Below are positions 32,138 to 39,736 of a stretch of DNA of 53,413 bases, in pieces. Location of the stretch: NCBI GenBank assembly GCA_025060105.1, contig JANXCS010000010.1:1-53413 (forward strand), given 5' to 3'. The notes beneath the pieces were generated by a model that was not told the origin of the DNA, did not search any database, and was given only the letters and a program-made list of their open reading frames with translations. The stretch's first letter is position 1. Each line of letters begins with the position of its first letter. The translations under genes were made by a program, and so were the position numbers. This stretch comes from Pseudothermotoga sp. (GTDB lineage Bacteria > Thermotogota > Thermotogae > Thermotogales > DSM-5069).

Positions 32138-34576
32138 TTGAAACTCACCCCCATGATGGAGCAGTACATGCAGATAAAATCCAAATACAAGGATGCGATC
32201 CTGCTCTTTCGGCTCGGTGACTTCTACGAAGCTTTCTTCGACGATGCCAAGATCGTTTCTGAAAAACTCGACATAGTCCTCACACAACGTCAAGGCGCAC
32301 CCATGGCTGGTGTGCCCTATCATGCATTGAATTCTTATCTGAAGAGGCTCGTTCAGCTCGGTTACAAGGTCGCCATATGCGATCAGATGGAAGATCCCGC
32401 AACGGCCAAAGGTTTGGTGCGCAGGCAAGTCACCAGGATCGTCACACCCGGCACCTTGATCGAAGAAGAGCTCTTGGATGGTTCTTCGAACAACTATTTG
32501 GTCGTCGTTTGCAAGCAGAACGATCGTTACGTGTCCGCTGGTGCGGACATATCGACCGGTGAGACCTTCTGGACTGTGGTGGAAGATCTGGACGAATTGT
32601 GCGATCTTTTGAGATCCGTCGGAACGAGTCAAGTTTTGTTCGAACCGTCGTTGAGAAAATCGCTCGAGGGGAAGTTTTCAGATAGCGTCGTGCTCGAACC
32701 GCTGCAAGATTGGCACATGAACCCTTCGAACGCGGATCGTGACATCGCACAGGCGTTCAACGTCGCGGTGGTGGACCATCTGGAGCTTTCTGAAGGAAAA
32801 ATTGCCTTCGCGGCGCTGGTGAGGTACATCAGATACACCCTCATGTCCCAGCAGATCTTTTTGAAACCACCCAGGGCTTTGAGGTCCAGCGATTATGTGT
32901 TTCTGGACGCCACCAGTGTGGAACAACTCGGATTGTTGAGCGATTCTGGTCAAATGAGCCTGTTCGATGTGCTCAACTTCACCAAAACTTCCATGGGCGC
33001 TCGCCTTCTGAAGCAATGGTTGCTCCAACCGCTCAGGGACAAATCGAAGATAGATTGGAGATTGAAGAGGGTCGAAGCTTTCGTGAAAGATCGAATCCTT
33101 CTAAGCGAGATCAGAGAATATTTAGCCTCAGTGAAGGACCTACAGAGGATCTCGACGCGTTTGGAGTACAACAGAGCGACTGTGAAAGACCTTGTGAACA
33201 TCAAAGCCACGCTGGCTGTGTGTCCATCGATCAGATCGGCCCTTCAGACCAACGAAGTGTTCGAAGAGGCGAAAGAGCTGGATTGTCTGGAAGATCTCTT
33301 CGGTGAATTGAGCTCGGCTTTGCAGGATGAACCTTCCATGAACTTGGGTGAAGGTAACGTGATCAAACCCAGTTACGATCCAGAGCTGGACGAGCTGAGG
33401 AATTTGGTCTTCAACGCGGAAGAGTTTCTCAAACAGATAGAGCAGAGAGAGAGGATGAAGACTGGTATAAACAATCTGAGGATCGGTTACAACGAAGTTT
33501 TTGGTTACTACATCGAGATCACCAAATCGAACCTCTCTAAAGTCCCGAAAGATTACATCAGAAAGCAGACGCTCGTCAACTGTGAGCGTTTCGTCACCGA
33601 AGAGTTGAAAGCTTTCGAAGAGAAGATACTTTCCGCCAAAGAGAAACTCGCAAAGAAGGAAAAAGAACTGTTCGACAGATTGTGCAACTTCGCACTCGAA
33701 AGAAAGCAGCGTCTCGCCAAACTGGCCGACTTTCTTGCGATCATCGATGTGCTCGCATCTCTCGCCACGGCGGCCGTTCAGTATAGATACACCAAACCCG
33801 TGTTTTCCCAGAGCGAACTGGTCTTGAAAAATTCGAGACATCCCATCGTGGAGCGAAAGGTTGAAAACTTCGTTCCGAACGATCTCACCTTGAACAACGA
33901 AAGTTCCTTCGTCGTGCTCACCGGTCCAAACATGAGCGGTAAATCCACCTTCGTCAGACAGGTTGGACTCATCGCCGTCATGGCACAGATGGGCAGTTTC
34001 GTTCCTGCCGATGAGGCCATTCTCCCGATCTTCGATAGGATCTTCGCCAAGATGGGTGTGCGGGACGACGTCGTGGCGGGTCGAAGCACCTTCCTCACCG
34101 AGATGAACGAGGTCGCCAAGATCATCTACCACGCAACGAAGGACAGTCTCGTTCTTCTGGATGAAGTCGGACGCGGTACGAGCACCTTCGATGGTATCAG
34201 CATCGCTTGGGCGGTGAGTGAGTACATACACAACAAGATCGGTTGCAAGTGCATCTTCGCCACACATTTCACCGAACTCACAGAGCTTGCGAATCTCTAC
34301 GAGGGCATCGTCAACAAGACCGTACAAGTGCTGGAAGAAGGTTCGAACATAGTGTTTCTGCACAAGGTCGTCGATGGCGTGGCCGACAAGATCTATGGAA
34401 TCGAGGTCGCTTCCATAGCTGGCCTACCATCGGAAGTGGTGGACAGATCGCGCGAAGTTCTGAACATCATATCCGAAAAGAGCGATCTTGAAAGCAGGTT
34501 GCGTGTCGTTTCGATCGAAAAGTTGAGGAAGATAAAAAGGAGGAAGATCCATCCAGACCAATCAACCTTGTGGTGA
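32138..34576 (+). CDS. mutS: DNA mismatch repair protein MutS
   Basis: The protein (about 812 residues) has the mismatch-recognition Phe-x-Glu in GDFYEAFF near the N-terminus, the connector, lever and clamp domains, and the ATPase with Walker A GPNMSGKST and the signature LLDEVGRGTSTFDG. TTG 32138 after AAGGTGAG is preferred over GTG 32129, which overlaps clpP. No mutL is in the window. An AGGAGG at 34538-34543, inside the last codons, may serve the following DHH gene. Confidence 0.96.
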   Translation: MKLTPMMEQYMQIKSKYKDAILLFRLGDFYEAFFDDAKIVSEKLDIVLTQRQGAPMAGVPYHALNSYLKRLVQLGYKVAICDQMEDPATAKGLVRRQVTRIVTPGTLIEEELLDGSSNNYLVVVCKQNDRYVSAGADISTGETFWTVVEDLDELCDLLRSVGTSQVLFEPSLRKSLEGKFSDSVVLEPLQDWHMNPSNADRDIAQAFNVAVVDHLELSEGKIAFAALVRYIRYTLMSQQIFLKPPRALRSSDYVFLDATSVEQLGLLSDSGQMSLFDVLNFTKTSMGARLLKQWLLQPLRDKSKIDWRLKRVEAFVKDRILLSEIREYLASVKDLQRISTRLEYNRATVKDLVNIKATLAVCPSIRSALQTNEVFEEAKELDCLEDLFGELSSALQDEPSMNLGEGNVIKPSYDPELDELRNLVFNAEEFLKQIEQRERMKTGINNLRIGYNEVFGYYIEITKSNLSKVPKDYIRKQTLVNCERFVTEELKAFEEKILSAKEKLAKKEKELFDRLCNFALERKQRLAKLADFLAIIDVLASLATAAVQYRYTKPVFSQSELVLKNSRHPIVERKVENFVPNDLTLNNESSFVVLTGPNMSGKSTFVRQVGLIAVMAQMGSFVPADEAILPIFDRIFAKMGVRDDVVAGRSTFLTEMNEVAKIIYHATKDSLVLLDEVGRGTSTFDGISIAWAVSEYIHNKIGCKCIFATHFTELTELANLYEGIVNKTVQVLEEGSNIVFLHKVVDGVADKIYGIEVASIAGLPSEVVDRSREVLNIISEKSDLESRLRVVSIEKLRKIKRRKIHPDQSTLW

Positions 34577-34586
34577 GTTTCCCTTT

Positions 34587-35396
34587 CTGCATCTGACACA
34601 CAAAAAGGCGGATGCGGACAGTTTTGCCAGTGCCTATTGGGGCTACAAGGTCTTCGGTGGGGGTATATACGTAGACGAGCCAGATCTGACTGTGAAGAAG
34701 TTGATGGAGCGTTTCTCGGTCAGGAACTTTTTTCCCTCCAAGATCCAACTGTTCTTCGTCTATGACACCTCCGATCCTGAGCAGCTACCTTTCGCCGTTT
34801 CGAGCTACTGCATCTTCGATCATCACAGAGTGCAATCGAAAGAGTTCGTCGATGGAGCGATCCGATCCCACATCAGATTGAGGAGCGCGAACGTGCTCAA
34901 CCTGTTCGATCTCAGCGGTGGAAAACTCCCAAAAGACGTTCTCTTCGCTTTCGCTGTGGCTTTGGTGAGCGAGACTGCGTTTTTGAGAACGGCTTCCTCT
35001 GAAGATCTGATGTATCTTTCGAAGTTTTTAGTGGGCCACGTGCTCGAAGATGTTTTCGAATTGATCTTGGAAGGTAGGGTGAAGAACGTCGAAGGCTTTT
35101 TGGAACGACTCTCCAAGATCAAGATAATAGATGCAGATTTCAAAATAGGCATCGTGGAATGCGAAGATGACGACGAGTTCCTCTGTGTTGCGGACATGGC
35201 GATGTATCCACTCTCACTCTCCGTTCTTCTGGGAAGGTTGCCTTGGGGGGTTTGGGTTTATTGCAAAAAAAAGTTCGTTCAAAGGATCTACAGATCGCTC
35301 AGACGTTTCAAAAAACGAAAAGCTGGTAGAATATATGAAACGAACGATTTGGATCTGGTTTTGAAAGCCATCTTGGAAGAATCACAATCTGATTGA
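34587..35396 (+). CDS. DHH-family phosphoesterase-like protein
   Basis: DHH proteins (RecJ, nanoRNase, c-di-AMP phosphodiesterases) use a metal centre. Here motif I appears as THKKADADSFASAY, motif II as FVYDTSDP, and the namesake as CIFDHHRVQS. Motif IV reads VSETAF, with Glu for the usual Asp. No clear DHHA1 C-terminal domain is visible; the protein is about 269 residues. The first canonical start (GTG 34692) would remove motif I. Upstream, only non-canonical options are in frame: CTG 34587, 9 bases after GGTGAG, or ATC 34551, 7 bases after AGGAGG. Activity is plausible but unproven. Confidence 0.7.
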   Translation: MHLTHKKADADSFASAYWGYKVFGGGIYVDEPDLTVKKLMERFSVRNFFPSKIQLFFVYDTSDPEQLPFAVSSYCIFDHHRVQSKEFVDGAIRSHIRLRSANVLNLFDLSGGKLPKDVLFAFAVALVSETAFLRTASSEDLMYLSKFLVGHVLEDVFELILEGRVKNVEGFLERLSKIKIIDADFKIGIVECEDDDEFLCVADMAMYPLSLSVLLGRLPWGVWVYCKKKFVQRIYRSLRRFKKRKAGRIYETNDLDLVLKAILEESQSD

Positions 35397-35523
35397 AGCG
35401 TCGAAAACCTTTCAACACCTTTCGTAGTCCAAATCAATGTGGAACGAGTCTGTGATACAATTTTTTAGAAGCATCATTCATATCTATAACATAGTTTTTT
35501 GAGTGAATCGTGGAGGGGCAAAC

Positions 35524-36129
35524 TTGACTAGAGAAGAGTTGATGCAGATTTTGAGCGAAAGAGTACGCAAATGTACAGCCTGCCAACTCGCACAGAGTAG
35601 AACCAACGTGGTCGTCGGCGAAGGTAGTCTCTACACACCGATCATGTTCGTGGGCGAGGGTCCAGGCGAAGAGGAGGACAAAACGGCAAGACCCTTCGTC
35701 GGTAAGGCAGGCCAACTACTCACCAAGATCCTCGAATCCGTCCAGCTCAGCCGTGAAGAGGTCTACATCTGCAACGTCGTCAAATGTAGACCACCAGACA
35801 ACAGGGTACCAACGGCTCAGGAGCAGAAAGCTTGCGCACACTTTCTCTACGCCCAGATCATGATCGTCGATCCGGTCATCATCGTGCCTTTGGGGAGCAC
35901 GGCCCTTTCTTTCTTTTTGAACCAGAACGTTTCGATCAGTGAATATCGCGGCCGCGAGATGGAGTGGAGGGCGGGAAAGAAGCTCTTTCCCATGTTCCAT
36001 CCGAGCTATCTTTTGAGGAACCCATCGAGAGAGAAAGGTTCTCCGAAGGATCTAACGTGGCAGGACATCAAAAAGGTTCGTAAGTTCTACGATGAGTTGA
36101 AAGGGAGGTATCGCGATGCCCAGGGGTAG
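35524..36129 (+). CDS. udg: Type 4 (Fe-S) uracil-DNA glycosylase
   Basis: This family, first described from Thermotoga maritima, removes uracil from DNA and carries a 4Fe-4S cluster. The protein (201 residues) has the cluster cysteines in CTAC, VKCRPP and KACAH, the active-site motif GEGPGEEEDKTARPFVGKAG and the MFHPSYLLRN C-terminal motif. TTG 35524 follows GTGGAGGGGC. A TGATACAAT resembling a -10 lies about 70 bases upstream in the 127-base gap after the DHH gene, which otherwise holds nothing recognisable. The end overlaps the next gene by 14 bases. Confidence 0.95.
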   Translation: MTREELMQILSERVRKCTACQLAQSRTNVVVGEGSLYTPIMFVGEGPGEEEDKTARPFVGKAGQLLTKILESVQLSREEVYICNVVKCRPPDNRVPTAQEQKACAHFLYAQIMIVDPVIIVPLGSTALSFFLNQNVSISEYRGREMEWRAGKKLFPMFHPSYLLRNPSREKGSPKDLTWQDIKKVRKFYDELKGRYRDAQG

Positions 36130-36643
36130 GAAGAAGGTTTTAACGCCAGCTTTGGAAGACTATTTGACTGTGATCTACGAAATTCAGCAGAAGCAACCAG
36201 CCGCTAGGATCAGCAGCATAGCGAGGAAAGTGGGAGTGAGTCTCCCCAGCGTGACCAACGCCGTCAGACGCCTTGCGGATCTTGGCTATGTGGAGTACGA
36301 AAAGTACGGCTTGATCGTTCTCACACTGCGTGGAAAGAGAAAAGCTCAGAATTTGTATTCACTGCAGAAGCGTATCAAGTACTTTTTCCACTACGTGCTC
36401 GGTATTTCCATCGACATCTCTGAAAAGTTGTCCAGACACCTATCGCACTACCTCACCGCACGAACGCGTGAGAGGATAAAGGAGTTCTACAGACTGGTCA
36501 TCGACTTCAGCGAGGACAAAGCCAAGCAACTCAAAGATTTCATCCTGGAAAGTCGTAAGCTGGTGAACGTCACGGAGCTCCCGGAGGAAGTGATCGAGGA
36601 TCTCAAGGCGATGGAGAAGGAAACCGAAGAAGAGGGTGACTGA
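36116..36643 (+). CDS. DtxR/MntR-family regulator with altered metal site
   Basis: The 175-residue protein has the family N-terminus TPALEDYLTVIYEI and a winged helix-turn-helix (ISSIARKVGVSLPSVTNAVRRLADLGYVEY). The dimerisation domain RIKYFFHYVLGISIDISEK is recognisable, but the usual metal ligands are changed: the conserved 'AC.lEH' motif reads LSRHLSHYL, losing the Cys/Met and Glu, and the Glu two turns into helix 1 is Thr. It may respond to another signal or not bind metal. ATG 36116 follows GGGAGGTATCGCG within the end of udg. No SirA/SH3-like third domain is seen. Confidence 0.8.
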   Translation: MPRGRKKVLTPALEDYLTVIYEIQQKQPAARISSIARKVGVSLPSVTNAVRRLADLGYVEYEKYGLIVLTLRGKRKAQNLYSLQKRIKYFFHYVLGISIDISEKLSRHLSHYLTARTRERIKEFYRLVIDFSEDKAKQLKDFILESRKLVNVTELPEEVIEDLKAMEKETEEEGD

Positions 36644-36645
36644 AC

Positions 36646-37572
36646 GTGGCGAACGTCTTAGTCACCGGAGGCGTCGGGTTCATAGGCTCACACCTTGTGG
36701 ATGCGTTACTCCGCGCTGGCCACAGAGTCGTGGTGGTCGACAATTTGAGCAGTGGACGTATCGAAAATCTCAACAGACAAGCTCTGTTTTATCAGCAGAG
36801 CGTCGAAGATGAAGAGATGATGGAGCGCATCTTCATGCTCCACAGGTTCGATTACGTGTTCCACCTCGCCGCTCAGGCCAGCGTGAGCGTTTCTGTGAAA
36901 CAGCCGACCAAAGATGCCGTGGCGAACGTGATAGGTAGCTTGGTCCTACTCGAAAAGAGCGTCAAATACAACGTTAAAAAGTTCATCTTTTCCTCCACCG
37001 GTGGTGCGATATACGGGGAAGACGCACCGATACCGACCAACGAGGAAGTCGTTGCAAAGCCGATCTCTCCGTACGGTATCGCCAAGAGGAGTGTGGAGAT
37101 GTACCTCGAGTTCTTCAAAAGGGAGAAGAATTTAGATTATGTCTCCCTGCGCTACGGCAACGTGTACGGCCCAAGGCAAGATCCCAACGGTGAGGCTGGC
37201 GTTGTGGCCATATTCACTTCGAGGATGTTGAAGAACGAGGAAGTGTTCATCTTCGGAGATGGCGAGTACGTGAGAGATTACGTCTATGTGGGTGATGTGG
37301 TCGAAGCGAACCTGCTCAGCATGAGACCTGAGATCAGTGGGACCTTCAACATCGCCACGGGCGTTGGTACCACCGTGAACCAACTGTTCAGAATGCTTTC
37401 GGAACTGACTGGATACACCAAATCGCCGATCTACACCGAGCCGAGGAAGGGTGATCTGAGAAGAAGCGTTCTCGATTGTTCCAAAGCTGAGAAGGTTTTG
37501 AACTGGAAAGCCAAGGTCGATTTGAAAACCGGCTTGGCCCTCACGGTGGAATATTTCAGATCCGGAGGGTGA
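36646..37572 (+). CDS. NAD-dependent sugar-nucleotide epimerase/dehydratase (GalE-like)
   Basis: The 308-residue extended short-chain dehydrogenase has the NAD motif TGGVGFIGSH, the catalytic SSTGGAIYG and the YGIAK (YxxxK) pair, and substrate-binding GNVYGPRQDPNGEAGVVAIF. It is probably a UDP-glucose 4-epimerase or a related UDP-sugar enzyme; substrate cannot be set from sequence. GTG 36646 follows AGAGGGTGACTGAAC. It may feed the polysaccharide cluster 2 kb away, but it lies in the udg transcript. Confidence 0.9.
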   Translation: MANVLVTGGVGFIGSHLVDALLRAGHRVVVVDNLSSGRIENLNRQALFYQQSVEDEEMMERIFMLHRFDYVFHLAAQASVSVSVKQPTKDAVANVIGSLVLLEKSVKYNVKKFIFSSTGGAIYGEDAPIPTNEEVVAKPISPYGIAKRSVEMYLEFFKREKNLDYVSLRYGNVYGPRQDPNGEAGVVAIFTSRMLKNEEVFIFGDGEYVRDYVYVGDVVEANLLSMRPEISGTFNIATGVGTTVNQLFRMLSELTGYTKSPIYTEPRKGDLRRSVLDCSKAEKVLNWKAKVDLKTGLALTVEYFRSGG

Positions 37573-37575
37573 TGG

Positions 37576-38880
37576 TTCACGCAGAAAGACAGACCGCTGG
37601 CCGAGAGGATGAGGCCGAAGAGCCTCGAAGAGCTCGTTGGACAGGACCACGTGCTTGGAAGCGACGGAGTTCTGAGGCGGGCGCTCTTGTCAGGTTCCAT
37701 GTTCTCCTGTATCCTCTACGGTCCACCAGGCTGTGGTAAGAGCTCGATCGCAGAGTTGATCAAAAAATACGTCGATGCCGAGTTCTATTCACTCAGCGGT
37801 TCTCTGCACGGTGCTGCCGAGATCAAGCAGGTGCTCAGTAGGGCACAGGAGCTGAAGAAATACGGCAGGCAGACCGTGCTGTTCATAGACGAAATACACA
37901 GACTGAACAAAGCTCAGCAGGACGTTTTACTTTCGCGCGTCGAGGATGGTACCATCATCCTGATAGGTGCCACCACGGAAAATCCCTCTTTCGAGATCAT
38001 CGCTCCCCTTCTGTCGAGGTGCAGAGTCATTCAACTTAAACCTCTATCTCAGGAAGATTTGATCAAGATCATCGAGCGTGCACTGGAAAAAGATGAACTG
38101 CTGAATCGAAGCGGTGTGGAGGTTGAAGAAGGAGTACTCTCTCAAATCGCGAAAGAGGCCAACGGTGATGCCAGATACGCTCTGAACACGCTCGAAACGC
38201 TCATCGAAGTGGCGCAGGCTAGGGGGATGAAGAAACTTCGCTTGGAAGATCTCGCAACGTTCGCAACTTCGAAGCAGTTGGCTTACACGCAGGAAGACCA
38301 TTACGATCTGGCTTCCGCGTTCATCAAGAGTTTGCGTGGAAGCGATCCAGATGCGGCACTGTACTACATGGTCAAGATGCTCGAAGGCGGAGAAGATCCC
38401 ATGTTCATCGCGCGCAGGATGATCATACTGGCGAGTGAGGACATCGGTTTGGCAGATCCTTTCGCTCTGATGATGGCCGTGAGCGCCGCACAGGCTGTCG
38501 AGTACGTGGGCATGCCGGAGTGCGCTCTGAACCTGGCCGAGGCCGCCATATACCTCGCCAGTGCACCGAAGAGCAACTCCGTCTATGAAGCCTTGTCGAG
38601 AACGAAGGATTTGGTTGAAAAAACCAAAGAAGTGGAAGTTCCGCTCTTTCTGAGAAACCCCGTGACCAAGTTGATGAGAGACGCAGGCTATGGGAAAGGC
38701 TACATCTATCCACACGAGGTCGGTGGCTTTGTAAAAAGAAGCTACATGCCGGAGGGGTTTGAAAACGTCAAACTCTACATTCCCAAAGATGTGGGCAAGG
38801 AATCTTCAATAAAAAAGAGGCTGGAACAACTTTGGGGAAAGAGAGAGGATGGTTCGGATGAGATCGATTTCGAAAAATAA
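37576..38880 (+). CDS. rarA: Replication-associated recombination protein RarA (MgsA)
   Basis: RarA is an AAA+ ATPase acting at stalled forks. Motifs: Walker [11 protein letters not shown], Walker [11 protein letters not shown], sensor 1 [12 protein letters not shown], arginine finger LLSRCRV, and the C-terminal tetramerisation region. The family begins [17 protein letters not shown], which is intact here only if translation starts upstream of ATG 37609. Between the epimerase stop (37570-37572) and 37609 the frame has no ATG, GTG or TTG; GGAGG at 37564-37568 points to about 37576-37580 (TTC, ACG). I give 37576 as the outer limit. ATG 37609 is the conservative alternative. Confidence 0.93.
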   Translation, partial: FTQKDRPLAERMRPKSLEELVGQDHVLGSDGVLRRALLSGSMFSCILYGPPGCGKSSIAELIKKYVDAEFYSLSGSLHGAAEIKQVLSRAQELKKYGRQTVLFIDEIHRLNKAQQDVLLSRVEDGTIILIGATTENPSFEIIAPLLSRCRVIQLKPLSQEDLIKIIERALEKDELLNRSGVEVEEGVLSQIAKEANGDARYALNTLETLIEVAQARGMKKLRLEDLATFATSKQLAYTQEDHYDLASAFIKSLRGSDPDAALYYMVKMLEGGEDPMFIARRMIILASEDIGLADPFALMMAVSAAQAVEYVGMPECALNLAEAAIYLASAPKSNSVYEALSRTKDLVEKTKEVEVPLFLRNPVTKLMRDAGYGKGYIYPHEVGGFVKRSYMPEGFENVKLYIPKDVGKESSIKKRLEQLWGKREDGSDEIDFEK

Positions 38881-39730
38881 CGTGATCTATTCGTTCAATC
38901 CGTTCATCGAACCTGTCGTGAGCGTTCGGCCTGGTGAAACTGTCAGGTTCGAAACGCTCGATGCGCTGGGTGGTCAGATCGAAAATGAGCAGGATGTTTT
39001 AAAACTCGATTTTTCGAAGGTGAACCCCGCCACAGGTCCCGTACGCATAGAAGGTGCGAAGAAAGGCCAAACACTCGTCGTTGAGATATTGGATGTGTCT
39101 GTAGCATCCGACAAAGGCGTCATCGTCGCTGAAGAGGGTTTCGGCGTGCTCAAAAACATCGTCAAAGGCTTCAAGGCAAAGATTCTGCCCATTCGCCAAG
39201 GCTGTGTGGTCTTCAACGAAATCCACATACCCATCAAACCCATGATCGGTGTCATCGGTGTCGCGCCGAAAGAAGGTGAGTTCCCCACGGGAACGGCACA
39301 CAAACACGGTGGAAACATGGACACCAAAGAGATAACGGTTGGAAGCAGAGTGCACCTACCCATCTTCCAAGACGGTGCCATGCTGGCTTTGGGGGATGTG
39401 CATGCGGTCATGGGCGATGGCGAAGTTTGCGTGTCGGCATGCGAAGTTCCAGCCGTTGTGACCGTCAGGGTGGATGTGGAAGATGTATCCATCGAATGGC
39501 CGATGGTGGAAACGAAGGAAGACATCTACATCCTCGTTTCTCTGCCAAGGATCGAGGAAGCCTTCGAACAAGCCACGTACACGGCCGTCAAGTTGCTGAG
39601 CGAAAAGAAGAACATGCCCATCGAAGAAGCTTACATGCTCGCAAGCTTGATCGTCGATGTTGGGGTGAGCCAGCTGGTCGATCCCAACCTGACCGTCAAG
39701 GCGAAGATATCTAAGGCTTATCTGGAATGA
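38858..39730 (+). CDS. Acetamidase/formamidase family protein
   Basis: The 290-residue protein matches the FmdA/AmdA family: an N-terminal beta-sandwich with [35 protein letters not shown], a middle [20 protein letters not shown] region and [11 protein letters not shown], all conserved and metal-associated in the family. Members hydrolyse formamide or acetamide; many are uncharacterised. ATG 38858 follows GAGAGAGG at 8 bases and overlaps rarA by 23 bases. The frame also has ATG 38849. Confidence 0.9.
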   Translation: MRSISKNNVIYSFNPFIEPVVSVRPGETVRFETLDALGGQIENEQDVLKLDFSKVNPATGPVRIEGAKKGQTLVVEILDVSVASDKGVIVAEEGFGVLKNIVKGFKAKILPIRQGCVVFNEIHIPIKPMIGVIGVAPKEGEFPTGTAHKHGGNMDTKEITVGSRVHLPIFQDGAMLALGDVHAVMGDGEVCVSACEVPAVVTVRVDVEDVSIEWPMVETKEDIYILVSLPRIEEAFEQATYTAVKLLSEKKNMPIEEAYMLASLIVDVGVSQLVDPNLTVKAKISKAYLE

Positions 39731-39736
39731 AAACTG

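Noticed and set aside
33140-34363. 407-codon open frame on the minus strand opposite mutS
   Set aside because: It is an antisense shadow of a strongly recognised MutS with intact motifs; its translation shows no family and no Shine-Dalgarno sequence.
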